Source of the DNA: Saccharibacillus sp. JS10
GTDB lineage: Bacteria; Bacillota; Bacilli; Paenibacillales; Paenibacillaceae
DNA: 64,000 nt
NCBI RefSeq assembly: GCF_024436065.1
Contig: NZ_JANFNS010000004.1
Coordinates: 310,001-374,000 of the forward strand
Direction: 5' to 3'
Part shown: piece by piece, positions 34,647 to 43,081 of the stretch
How positions within the stretch are numbered: position 1 is the stretch's first letter
Layout: each line of letters opens with the position of its first letter
Notes under the pieces: model-generated
The model's database searches: none
What the model saw: the letters and a program-made list of their open reading frames with translations, nothing else
What the model was told of the DNA's origin: nothing
Translations under genes and position numbers: made by a program

Positions 34647-35327
34647 ATGAGCGAAACGGTGCTGCTGGTCGATGACGAACGCGATATGGTGGCATTTATG
34701 CGTGACGCTTTGGAAGACGAAGGCTATAAGGTGCTATGTGCGTACGGCGCAGAGCAAGCGCTTGGACTGCTTGCATACAAGCCGGACGTGATCGTACTGG
34801 ATGTGATGATGCCTGGAATGGACGGTTACGAGTTATGCGCGGCGATCCGGGAGCAGGCTTCGTGCCCGATCCTGTTCGTCAGCGCCCGGCGTTCGGAAGA
34901 AGACCGGGTACTTGGGCTTATGGCGGGCGGCGACGATTATCTGATAAAGCCATTCGGTCTACGCGAATTCAAAACTAGAATTTACGCACATCTTCGCCGG
35001 GAAAAAAGAGACCGTGCGACTTCTGACCGCTTTTTGCGTTTTGGCAAGCTTGCGATCGATGGGAAAGGGCGTGAAGTTCGGCTCGGCAAAACCGAAATCG
35101 CGTTGACCGCACGCGAATTCGATATTTTGCTGCTACTGGCGCTGCATCCAGCTCAAGCATTCGCACGCGAAGATATTTATGAACGGATTTGGGGGCTGGA
35201 AGCAGAAGGAGATTCGGCGACTGTTACCGAGCACGTGAAAAAGATTCGCGCGAAATTGAGCGTCGTAGACGCGGAATCCAATCCGATAAGTACGGTCTGG
35301 GGGGTCGGATACAAGTGGCAAGCTTAA
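34647..35327 (+). CDS. OmpR-family response regulator
   Basis: A 226-residue regulator. The receiver domain has DDERD acidic residues, the phosphoacceptor Asp52 in VIVLDVMMPGMDGYEL and the conserved Lys in DDYLIKPF. The C-terminal winged helix has LTAREFDILLLLALHPAQAF and TVTEHVKKIRAKL. It partners the kinase that overlaps its 3' end by 13 bases. With the ABC genes upstream it fits the CprRK/NisRK/SpaRK pattern of sensing and resisting lantibiotic-like peptides. It probably autoregulates the operon. Confidence 0.87.
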   Translation: MSETVLLVDDERDMVAFMRDALEDEGYKVLCAYGAEQALGLLAYKPDVIVLDVMMPGMDGYELCAAIREQASCPILFVSARRSEEDRVLGLMAGGDDYLIKPFGLREFKTRIYAHLRREKRDRATSDRFLRFGKLAIDGKGREVRLGKTEIALTAREFDILLLLALHPAQAFAREDIYERIWGLEAEGDSATVTEHVKKIRAKLSVVDAESNPISTVWGVGYKWQA

Positions 35328-36850
35328 GCGGAAGCAGGCGTTCCGAACCCGAACGCAAAGTAAAGTCTTTGAAAGTATGGATCGGACAGGCTTTCCGCCG
35401 TACGCTGCTGCTTAGCATACTGGCAACGCTATTGACTTGGGCAGTCGGATTTGTCCTGCTGATTGTGTTCGGAAGCGTACTGCGTCCAGCAAATTATTAT
35501 GAGAACCAGATTCCGGAAATCGTCTCGCGCCTACAAACGGTAGAAAATGTAGTTGCGCCGACATCGCGTTCGGCAGTGGAAAAGATCGTACCCGGAGAAG
35601 GAATCGGTTACGCTGTCTACAATATTTTTGGAGAACAGGTATATGGGTCGTTTGAGCTAAGTGAGCCGATGAGAATCGAAGGTACGGCGGATCTACTTAA
35701 GCGACTGAACCGTCAGGTACCTTCGGACGGTTATTATGTGCGTTACGAGCCGCTGACAGAAGCGGATGGTCGATTCGTAGGAGCGATTGCTCTACGCTAC
35801 AAGCTAACGGTCGCGGCGTCGAATCCGTCTTGGAGTATTCCTGTGCTGTTCGGCGGGCTGCTGATGGCAGCTGCGCCTTTTCTTTATTTATATCGCTTTG
35901 CGATGCAGGGCGGTCGAAAGCTAAGTAGGCGGTTGGAGCAACCTTTCGCGCGCTTGATTGAAGGCGCGGAGAAAATCCGCGAACACGATCTGGACTTTTC
36001 GCTCGAACGCGGGGGTACCAGAGTTCGCGAGTTGAATCAGCTGCTTGCGGCATTTGAGCAGATGCGTGAAGCTTTGGAAGAAGCGCTGCGCCGCGAATGG
36101 GAATCGGAGCGCGAGCGCCGCGATATGATCGCGGCAGTTGCACACGATCTGGGTACGCCGCTTAGCGTTATTCGGGGACATGCCGAATTGCTGATAGAAG
36201 TTAACGCTCGTCATCCCGAACGCGCTACGCGTTACGCGCAGACGATCTTGGGCGCAGTAGACCGTTCGATCCGATTGACTGCCGATCTATCGGAAGCGGC
36301 GAACGTGGAACGACCGGATTTTATCTTGTATCCGGAATCGGTAGACCTGGAAGCAATCGTTCGCGCGAAAGCACGGGAATATGCTTTTTTGTGCCGCAGA
36401 AGCGGCGTTGCATTCGAGGTGAACATCTGTGATCGGAGAGAAGAAGGCAAAAGGTCTTTGCTTTGGCTGGACCAAAATCAGATCAACCGGGTATTGGATA
36501 ATCTTATTGGTAACGCGCTACGTTATTCGCCGGAAGGTGGTAAGATCCAACTTGTACTTGATATTCATTCCGGCGAAGCCGAATTTGAAGTGCGCGATGA
36601 AGGGCAAGGGTTCGCAGAAGCCGAAGCTGGGCGTATTTTCGAAAAGTTTTACCGCGAAGACGCGTCAAGATCTTCCGATGCGCGATTAAACGACGGGGCG
36701 CATTCAGGGCTAGGTCTGTTTATCGCACGGACGATCGTACGCAGGCATGGCGGAGAGATCGCTGCGCGCAATCTTCCTAATAGAGGCGCAGCCGTACGTT
36801 TTTCCGTCGCAGAGCTGGATGCAGAATCTCATGGAAACAAGCAAGATTAA
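35315..36850 (+). CDS. Membrane sensor histidine kinase
   Basis: About 511 residues. Two membrane helices bracket an extracellular domain of ~120 residues (GYAVYNIFGEQVYGS inside), followed by HAMP, a HisKA box with His277 in VAHDLGTPLSVI, and an ATPase domain with the N-box DNLIGNALRYSPEGG, G1 DEGQGF and G2 HSGLGLFIAR. The EnvZ-like layout with a moderate sensor domain matches NisK/SpaK/CprK kinases. I place the start at GTG 35315, after GGGGGGTC and overlapping the regulator stop; an earlier in-frame ATG at 35189 lies deep inside the regulator gene. The ligand is unknown. Confidence 0.82.
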   Translation: MASLSGSRRSEPERKVKSLKVWIGQAFRRTLLLSILATLLTWAVGFVLLIVFGSVLRPANYYENQIPEIVSRLQTVENVVAPTSRSAVEKIVPGEGIGYAVYNIFGEQVYGSFELSEPMRIEGTADLLKRLNRQVPSDGYYVRYEPLTEADGRFVGAIALRYKLTVAASNPSWSIPVLFGGLLMAAAPFLYLYRFAMQGGRKLSRRLEQPFARLIEGAEKIREHDLDFSLERGGTRVRELNQLLAAFEQMREALEEALRREWESERERRDMIAAVAHDLGTPLSVIRGHAELLIEVNARHPERATRYAQTILGAVDRSIRLTADLSEAANVERPDFILYPESVDLEAIVRAKAREYAFLCRRSGVAFEVNICDRREEGKRSLLWLDQNQINRVLDNLIGNALRYSPEGGKIQLVLDIHSGEAEFEVRDEGQGFAEAEAGRIFEKFYREDASRSSDARLNDGAHSGLGLFIARTIVRRHGGEIAARNLPNRGAAVRFSVAELDAESHGNKQD

Positions 36851-36880
36851 CATGATTCGCGGGTCTTTATTTACTTACAC

Positions 36881-36932
36881 AAAAGGCTGCCCCACAAGCT
36901 ATTCCGTAGCTTTTTGGGCAGCCTTTTTTTTA
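36881..36932. terminator. Terminator between the kinase gene and ltaS
   Basis: AAAAGGCTGCCC pairs with GGGCAGCCTTTT around a 22-base loop, with T residues on the right and A residues on the left. The flanking genes converge, so it probably serves both. Confidence 0.88.
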
Positions 36933-36959
36933 ATAAAGCTTGCAACGATCGAATTTCGG

Positions 36960-38837
36960 TTATTCTTCGTTTTCCGCACCCGGGCGATCCGGTTGTTGAC
37001 GGACATAGCTGCTGGACAGTTCAAACAGTTGCAACATGCGGTTGTACTGATCTTCGGTAACGCCGGAAGACGCCATACCGCCTTTTTTCAGCGGATAATA
37101 GGTGCCGTCTTCATAGCTCGTACCGGGGATAAACAGAGTGTCGCCTGCAATCAATGAACCGGAAGGCCAGTAATACCGCTCGGGAATCATATTTTCGCTT
37201 TGATTCAGCAAATCTTGCCCGAAGTGGATATGATCGTTTAACGAAATCCCGAGCAGATTCGCGGCGGTTGGCAAAATATCCACTTGGGCGCCGAGCTGCG
37301 TCTGGACATTGTCGGCATCAATCCCTGAACCCAGAACCATAAACGGAATATTCGGCATATCGCTATACGTGTAATCATGACCGAAAATTTCTTTGGCAAG
37401 CGCCAAATCTTGTTCGTCCATCGAATGGATCGGAAGACCGAGGTGGTCGCCATATAGCATCAATAGACTGTCATCCCATAGCCCTTTGGCTTTGAGTTCA
37501 TCGATCAACAGACCCAGACTGTAATCGGCATAATTTTGAGCACGGATATAATCGCCAACCAATGTCCCTTCATAACGCTCCGGCAGTTTCATTTTGTACT
37601 TTTCTTCCGGAATCGTGAATGGGTGATGGGCGCTCATGGAGATGATTTGAGCATAAAAAGGTTGATCGGATTGATCCATCTTTTGCAATTGATCCGTCGT
37701 TTTCGCATACAATACCTCATCGGAAGAACCAAAAAATACGGTATCGTCTGTGCCGAAAAAGCTTTTGTCATAATAGTTGTCGAATCCGAGCGCGGCGTAC
37801 AATTGATTGCGACTCCAAAAACTCACATCGTTCGTATGGAAAGTCGCGCTCGTATAGCCGTGTTCTTTTAACAGCTTCGGCAAGCTCGGTAGTTCTTTTT
37901 CGCCATAAGCAATAACAGAAGCTTTGCGCGGCGGGATATAAAACGATGTATTCACCGTGAACTCCGCATCGGAAGTGTTTCCTTGACCCGCGCTTTGATA
38001 AAAGTTCGGGAAATACAGCCCTTCTTTAGAAAGCTTGTTGAGGTTCGGCGTGATTTCTTGCCCGTCAATCTTAAGACCGATCATAAAATTCTGAAGCGAC
38101 TCCATTTGCAAAATGATTAAGTTTTTGCCCTGGGCGGCTCCGTAATAGTTGGCATGATTTATTTCTTTAATGCCTTTGAGTTCGTCGATCCGGTCTTGAG
38201 AAATTTCGTCGAGCGGAATCGGTTCATCTTCGCGATCGGTAAGCAAAGTGAATGCTTCGTAATTTAAAATCCCCATTTTCTCCGCTTGCACCAGTTCATT
38301 CATACTCGCGCGGTTCGGCAAAATATTGAGCGCACACAAAATGAGCGACACCATGAGCATACTCCCGAGCGCCCGGCGACTCATCCGGCTTTGAACGATA
38401 TGTTGGCGCCAATGGCGTGCTTTTTTGCTGGCAAAAAACCAGACGCTCAGCACGATAATATCGGTGAAAATAAGTAAATATTGCGGTGACATTAACGAAA
38501 ATACGCTATCGCTCACATCAACGGCTTGTTGAGCTTGATCCAGTGCATGGTAGCTGAAGACGACGCCATAATATTTGAAGTAAATGATCGCCGTGAAAAA
38601 TAGCCCTGTCACGATCAAGTTCGTAATCATGTACCAGAGCAGTTTGCGCTTGGTCGCGAGCCATTCAATCAAGCAAAAAACGATCCATAGAAACGGAATC
38701 TCTGTCAAAAGAGGGCCCCAAAGCGGTTTGTCTTCAAAAATAGGCCCCCAGGCAATATACCCTTTAACCAGCAAAATCAGAGTGAAAATCACAAATGGTT
38801 GCGTCAGCAAAAAACGCCAATTTAGGTTCGATTTCAC
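36960..38837 (-). CDS. ltaS: Lipoteichoic acid synthase family protein
   Basis: About 625 residues: five N-terminal membrane helices, then an extracellular sulfatase-fold domain from ~residue 230. The catalytic Thr (about 288) is in QGNTSDAEFTVN, and metal-binding segments include LIILQMESLQNF, TFHTNDVSFWSRN and LLMLYGDHLGLP. LtaS enzymes polymerise glycerol-phosphate from phosphatidylglycerol onto a glycolipid anchor outside the membrane. I chose GTG 38837, which has AAAGGAG 9 bases upstream; a longer reading to 38942 would add a charged N terminus not seen in the family. Paralogues can be primases or stress-type synthases, so the exact role is less certain than the family. Confidence 0.87.
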   Translation of the reverse strand: MKSNLNWRFLLTQPFVIFTLILLVKGYIAWGPIFEDKPLWGPLLTEIPFLWIVFCLIEWLATKRKLLWYMITNLIVTGLFFTAIIYFKYYGVVFSYHALDQAQQAVDVSDSVFSLMSPQYLLIFTDIIVLSVWFFASKKARHWRQHIVQSRMSRRALGSMLMVSLILCALNILPNRASMNELVQAEKMGILNYEAFTLLTDREDEPIPLDEISQDRIDELKGIKEINHANYYGAAQGKNLIILQMESLQNFMIGLKIDGQEITPNLNKLSKEGLYFPNFYQSAGQGNTSDAEFTVNTSFYIPPRKASVIAYGEKELPSLPKLLKEHGYTSATFHTNDVSFWSRNQLYAALGFDNYYDKSFFGTDDTVFFGSSDEVLYAKTTDQLQKMDQSDQPFYAQIISMSAHHPFTIPEEKYKMKLPERYEGTLVGDYIRAQNYADYSLGLLIDELKAKGLWDDSLLMLYGDHLGLPIHSMDEQDLALAKEIFGHDYTYSDMPNIPFMVLGSGIDADNVQTQLGAQVDILPTAANLLGISLNDHIHFGQDLLNQSENMIPERYYWPSGSLIAGDTLFIPGTSYEDGTYYPLKKGGMASSGVTEDQYNRMLQLFELSSSYVRQQPDRPGAENEE

Positions 38838-39131
38838 GATGCCAAACTCCTTTACGATAAACTTCGACTTGCAAAAAGGCTGGATGCGGCGTGCATGCCA
38901 ACCGAAAATACCTGTTATATAGGGATAAACCTTTTTAAACAATTTGTCCCAATTTTCAAGCCGATCAGCTTCAAATCTTTAATTATTATGCTCCTTGCTA
39001 AATAAAGATGTCAAAAACGTTTCCGAATTTGCTTGAATTTGCTCAAAAAGCTGGCGATTCCGGTCGATAAAAGTTAAAATATCGTTAGATCTTATTATCC
39101 GTTTATATCGCCGTATTCGAAGGAGGGAATC

Positions 39132-40244
39132 ATGAAAAGAAAGCTTCTTGGTCTGCTTGCAGTATCGACTCTGGCAATGACCCTACCCGCTATCGCGGAA
39201 GCGGCTCCCGGTAAAGTCGATCGTCCCGTGAATCTCAGATCGGCTCCGTCGGCTTCCGAAGGTAGCGTATACCGCACTTTGCAGCCCGGAACCAAGCTCG
39301 AAGTGTTGGATGTATCAAACACATACTGGCTGAAAGTGAAAGTGGCAGACAAAACCGGTTACGTTTCTTCTTCTTATGTGACGGTTGCCAAAGAATCCAC
39401 CTCTTCAGTCGGAAAGAAAGTCGCTTCTTCTTCGACCGTTAAGTCTGGAACTTCTGCGAATGCAAGTTCTTCGTCTTCGGTGAAACCTACAACGCCTCCG
39501 GCTATAGCTACGGTGAAGCCGACTCCTGTTGCTTCTACAAGCGCTTTGACCGGAAGCGGAGTCGTGACGAAAAACGTTAATTTCCGCGCGGAACCGATCA
39601 CGGGCAGCGACGTCTACCGTGTATTGTCAGCAGGCGAAGCTTTTGTCGCTGTAGAATTAACGAATTCGGCTTGGCTCAAAATTACGGATAGCAACGGTGT
39701 AAGCGGCTACGTATCGACTGGATTCGTATCGTATACATTGCCGGGCGGATCGTCTTCGACAGATCTCCCTGTTGTAACGCCGCAACCGTCGGCAGTCGCA
39801 CCTTCTACTCCTTCTCCAGCACCTACAACACAAGCCCCTGCATCTGGTAATCCGATTTCTTCGGCGATCGCAGATCAAGTGATTGAGGACGCATTGGCGC
39901 TACAAGGGATTACGCATTACGGTTTTGGCAAAAACGACGCGCCGGTATTGCTGGATTGTTCGTCGTTCACTCGTTACGTATTCGGTCTGCAAGGGATCAG
40001 CTTGCCGTTCGGTACCGCCTATCAAAAAGACATCGGAATCGCAGTCGAAAAAGACCAATGGCAAAAAGGCGATCTGCTCTTCTTCTGGGATAGCGTACCG
40101 GGTCTGATCGGTCACGTAGGCATCTACGATGGCAAAGGCAATCTGGTTCATAACAGCGCGAGCAAAGACGGCGTTGCGATCTCCCCGCTTAACCTTAAGT
40201 ATTGGCAAGACCATTACGTATCGGCAAGACGCGTGCTGCAATAG
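39132..40244 (+). CDS. Secreted SH3b-SH3b-NlpC/P60 cell wall hydrolase
   Basis: 370 residues: a signal peptide (1-24, ending AEAA), a bacterial SH3 domain (~30-85, VNLRSAPSASEGSVYRTL), a Ser/Thr-rich linker, a second SH3 (~145-200, KNVNFRAEPITGSDVYRVL), a Pro-rich linker and a C-terminal NlpC/P60 domain. The catalytic Cys276 is in LLDCSSFTRYVFG and the His in LIGHVGIYDG. Such enzymes cut the gamma-D-Glu to diaminopimelate bond in murein stem peptides; the SH3 domains hold the enzyme to the wall. AGGAGGGAATC precedes the ATG. It is transcribed divergently from ltaS, with 294 bp between them. Confidence 0.9.
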   Translation: MKRKLLGLLAVSTLAMTLPAIAEAAPGKVDRPVNLRSAPSASEGSVYRTLQPGTKLEVLDVSNTYWLKVKVADKTGYVSSSYVTVAKESTSSVGKKVASSSTVKSGTSANASSSSSVKPTTPPAIATVKPTPVASTSALTGSGVVTKNVNFRAEPITGSDVYRVLSAGEAFVAVELTNSAWLKITDSNGVSGYVSTGFVSYTLPGGSSSTDLPVVTPQPSAVAPSTPSPAPTTQAPASGNPISSAIADQVIEDALALQGITHYGFGKNDAPVLLDCSSFTRYVFGLQGISLPFGTAYQKDIGIAVEKDQWQKGDLLFFWDSVPGLIGHVGIYDGKGNLVHNSASKDGVAISPLNLKYWQDHYVSARRVLQ

Positions 40245-40288
40245 TATTGGCTTCAAGCCGATTCGGCATAGCACAGCAGAACCGATTC

Positions 40289-40325
40289 AGCGACTTTCGC
40301 TTCTATAAGCGAAGGTCGCTTTTTG
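40289..40325 (+). terminator. Terminator after the NlpC/P60 gene
   Basis: A 14-base stem (AGCGACTTTCGCTT with near-perfect complement) with a tight loop is followed by five T residues, 45 bp after the stop codon. Confidence 0.88.
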
Positions 40326-40406
40326 TTTGATGCGTTTGCAAAGCGGCAAAGCGGATATAATAGAATAGAGAGGTTGATCGGAATTTAGAAAAAGGAGCGT
40401 GTCGAT

Positions 40407-42698
40407 ATGGGTTATACGGTCAAAACGTCGGTACGTCCGTTGGTCGAGTATGTGTTTCGTAGCGGCAGTCTGGAATCCGGGATGCGCTTCGGCAATGCTT
40501 TGCAAGAAGGAACGCGAATCCACCGCGAAGTTCAAGAACTGTACGGCGAAAACGATCGCAAAGAAGTCTTTTTAAAAACCGAGCTGAATTGCGCAGACGG
40601 GGAATTAACGATTTTGGTCGAAGGGCGCTCGGACGGGGTGCTGCTTGGCGAAGACGGATTATATACGATTGACGAAATCAAATCGACATCGGAGACTCCC
40701 GAGCAGATCGAAGAAGGACGCGATGTCCATTGGGCGCAAGCGAAATTTTATGCGTATATGCTGGCGCTTGAACTTCAATTGACTCAAGTCGGGGTGCGAC
40801 TGACTTATGTGCATAAGCCCGGCGGAGAACGTAGCATACGCGAAGTCAGTCAAAGTATGGAGCAATTAACACACTTCGTACAAGACGTGGCGGAGCGGTA
40901 TGCTCCGTTCGCGTTGCTGCTCAAAAAGCGGGAAGAAAAGCGCAATGCCGCCGCTGCGGCGCTATCGTTTCCTTTCGGTCATTACCGCGAAGGGCAGCGG
41001 CTATTCGCAGGCGCCGTCTTCAAAACGATGCGCGAAGAAAAAAATCTGCTTGCCCGCGCACCGACCGGAACCGGCAAAACGATCTCGACACTATTCCCTG
41101 CGGTCAAAGCGATCGGAGAAGGTCTTGTCGGACGGATCTATTATCTGACAGCTAAAACGACGACGCGCGCAGGTGCGGAAGAAGCACTGAATTTGCTGGA
41201 ACGAAGCGGTGCGTATTTGAGTTCGGTGACGATCACCGCGAAAGACAAAGTTTGTTTTAAAGAAGAAGAAGATTGCATGGGCGGGCAATGCCGCTTCGCT
41301 GTCGGTTATTATGATCGGATCAACGATGCGCTGCATGACCTTTTCGAACATGAGACTCGTATCACCCGCGAAGTGTTGGAGCAATACGCCAGAAAGCATA
41401 CGGTATGCCCGTTCGAATTTTCACTGGATGCTGCGTATGCCGCTGATGTGGTCGTGTGCGATTACAATTATGTATTTGATCCGCGGATTGCTTTTAAACG
41501 ATTGTCGGATGAACAGCGGGGCAAGTCGGCGTTATTGGTCGATGAAGCCCACAATTTAGTTGAACGCGGGCGCGAGATGTTTTCGGCAGATTTATTGAAG
41601 TCCGCATTTCTGGAGATCAAGCGTGCTTATAAAGGCGTTCACGACGGGGTTCGCGGAGCGGCGGAGCGAGTCAACGCATATCTGATCGTATTGCGTAAGC
41701 AAGCGGGCGAAGAAGGAAGATTTGTCGGCAACGAACCGCCCGAAGTGATGTTTAAGTTGCTGGAACCTTTTGTCGAGCAAGCGGAGCATGCACTGGTTAC
41801 GGTACACGGGAACGAAGCGGAAGAAGCCTTATTGGAAGTCTACTTCGCGGCGCAAACGTTTCTTCGAATCGGGCGGTTATATGGCGACCAATATGTCACG
41901 TATGTGGAAACAGACGGTAGCGAAGTGCGGATGAAAATGTTTTGTCTCGATCCGTCGGAGCTGCTGCTGCAAGCTTCGAAAAATTATCGTTCGGCGGTTT
42001 ACTTTTCGGCTACATTGTCTCCTTTAGGTTTTTACCGTGAAATGCTGGGAGCGTCCGAAGAAGATTATACGTTGTCGATTCCGTCTCCGTTTAGCCCTGA
42101 ACAATTGGAAGTGACGGTGTTGCCTTATTCGACTCGGTTCCGCGACCGGGAAAAAACGAAAGAAAATCTGGCGGGGGCTTTGGCAGCGACTGTCAATGAA
42201 CGAGTCGGCAACTATCTGTTCTTTTTCCCGTCGTATGCGTATATGCAGGAGATTCGCCAAGCGTTCGAGACGCATATCGATCGGGAAACAGTAGAAATCA
42301 TCGGACAAGATTCGGGGATGTCGGAGCAAGAACGCACCGTCTTTTTGGATGCTTTTGCAGCGGGGCGTAGTAAAAGCTTGGTTGGATTTGCGGTCATGGG
42401 CGGTGTTTTCTCGGAAGGGATTGACCTAGCGGGCGAACGTTTGACGGGAGTCGCAGTGATCGGGGTTGGCTTGCCGCAGATCGGGTTAGAGCGGGATATT
42501 ATCAAAGATTATTACAACGAACGCGGGCGCAGCGGATTTAATTACGCGTATGTGTACCCGGGGATGAACAAAGTGCAGCAAGCCGGAGGGCGTCTAATTC
42601 GGACAGAAGACGACCGAGGGGTATTGATTTTGGCAGACGACCGGTTTTTGCAGGAGCCGTATCGCTCGCTGCTGCCGGATGAGTGGGGGGTTAGGTGA
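40407..42698 (+). CDS. PD-(D/E)XK nuclease fused to XPD/DinG-like Fe-S helicase
   Basis: A 763-residue protein. Residues ~1-170 look like a RecB/Cas4-type PD-(D/E)XK nuclease: GRSDGVLLGEDGLYTIDEIK supplies D and ExK, and HWAQAKFYAYMLAL the QxxxY motif. Residues ~190-763 are a superfamily 2 helicase: Walker A RAPTGTGKTISTLF, four Cys in the Fe-S position (CFKEEEDCMGGQC, then TVCPFEF), LLVDEAHNLVERGR, SATLSPLGFY and GVFSEGIDLAGERL. It should unwind DNA 5' to 3' and cut or trim single strands, consistent with repair or recombination. No partner gene is adjacent. The gene is followed by structured repeat copy B. Confidence 0.82.
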   Translation: MGYTVKTSVRPLVEYVFRSGSLESGMRFGNALQEGTRIHREVQELYGENDRKEVFLKTELNCADGELTILVEGRSDGVLLGEDGLYTIDEIKSTSETPEQIEEGRDVHWAQAKFYAYMLALELQLTQVGVRLTYVHKPGGERSIREVSQSMEQLTHFVQDVAERYAPFALLLKKREEKRNAAAAALSFPFGHYREGQRLFAGAVFKTMREEKNLLARAPTGTGKTISTLFPAVKAIGEGLVGRIYYLTAKTTTRAGAEEALNLLERSGAYLSSVTITAKDKVCFKEEEDCMGGQCRFAVGYYDRINDALHDLFEHETRITREVLEQYARKHTVCPFEFSLDAAYAADVVVCDYNYVFDPRIAFKRLSDEQRGKSALLVDEAHNLVERGREMFSADLLKSAFLEIKRAYKGVHDGVRGAAERVNAYLIVLRKQAGEEGRFVGNEPPEVMFKLLEPFVEQAEHALVTVHGNEAEEALLEVYFAAQTFLRIGRLYGDQYVTYVETDGSEVRMKMFCLDPSELLLQASKNYRSAVYFSATLSPLGFYREMLGASEEDYTLSIPSPFSPEQLEVTVLPYSTRFRDREKTKENLAGALAATVNERVGNYLFFFPSYAYMQEIRQAFETHIDRETVEIIGQDSGMSEQERTVFLDAFAAGRSKSLVGFAVMGGVFSEGIDLAGERLTGVAVIGVGLPQIGLERDIIKDYYNERGRSGFNYAYVYPGMNKVQQAGGRLIRTEDDRGVLILADDRFLQEPYRSLLPDEWGVR

Positions 42699-42732
42699 GA
42701 GCGGGTTTCTTGGAAATCGTGACTTGATGCTT

Positions 42733-42872
42733 AGGAGGCGCTGCGAGAGAAATTCGTTTCGGTCGCTTGTTGAAATTGAGAAAATTTTATTGGAATTTTT
42801 ATTGGGATTTTCTCAATTTCAAAGGCGAACGCTAACGCTCCTACACTGAATTTCTCTCTCCGCTTCTGCTAC
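42733..42872 (+). repeat. Structured intergenic repeat, copy B
   Basis: This matches the minus strand of 6065-6215. Conserved blocks are AGAAATTCGTTTCGGTCGC, TTGAAATTG, CTCAATTTCAAAGGCGAACG, CTAACGCTCCTACAC and TTTCTCTCTCCG. The central arms (TTGAAATTGAGAAAAT with ATTTTCTCAATTTCAA) are perfectly complementary. It begins 35-47 bases after the helicase stop codon and ends 23-34 bases before a terminator, mirroring copy A. It has no reading frame of note. Confidence 0.8.
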
Positions 42873-42895
42873 GCGTGGATCGATATGTAAAAGCT

Positions 42896-42923
42896 AAAAC
42901 CGCTCTCTTCGAGAGTGGTTTTT
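42896..42923 (+). terminator. Terminator after the helicase gene and repeat
   Basis: AAAACCGCTCTC pairs with GAGAGTGGTTTT (one G-U pair) around a TTC loop and continues into T residues. It is 198 bp after the helicase stop codon, beyond repeat copy B. Confidence 0.85.
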
Positions 42924-42953
42924 TGTTATTCAAAAAATAAAATAGAGTTAAAG

Positions 42954-42982
42954 TTGACAATCTTTTTGAGCAGGAATAAGAT
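42954..42982 (+). promoter_or_regulatory. Promoter of the marR-ABC operon
   Basis: A consensus -35 TTGACA and a -10 TAAGAT are exactly 17 bases apart. The expected start of transcription is near 42989, about 10 bases before the palindromic operator region. Confidence 0.75.
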
Positions 42983-43000
42983 AAAGCAGGAAATAGATTG

Positions 43001-43037
43001 TATACCTAACTATTAGTTAACCTAAACATTAGTATAC
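43001..43037. promoter_or_regulatory. MarR operator region
   Basis: TAACTATTAGTTA (43007-43019) is a perfect dyad. It is flanked by GTATACCTAA on the left and TTAGTATACC on the right, which are near-complements of each other. The region lies just downstream of the promoter, where a MarR dimer would block the operon that encodes it. Confidence 0.65.
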
Positions 43038-43081
43038 CTACGTACTTGGACTCGATTTGATAAGGAAAGAAGGGAAGAACG

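Noticed and set aside
40407-42698. CRISPR-associated helicase (CasDinG) or a Cas4 component
   Set aside because: No cas genes or repeat array are in the window; the fused form is better read as a stand-alone repair-type protein.
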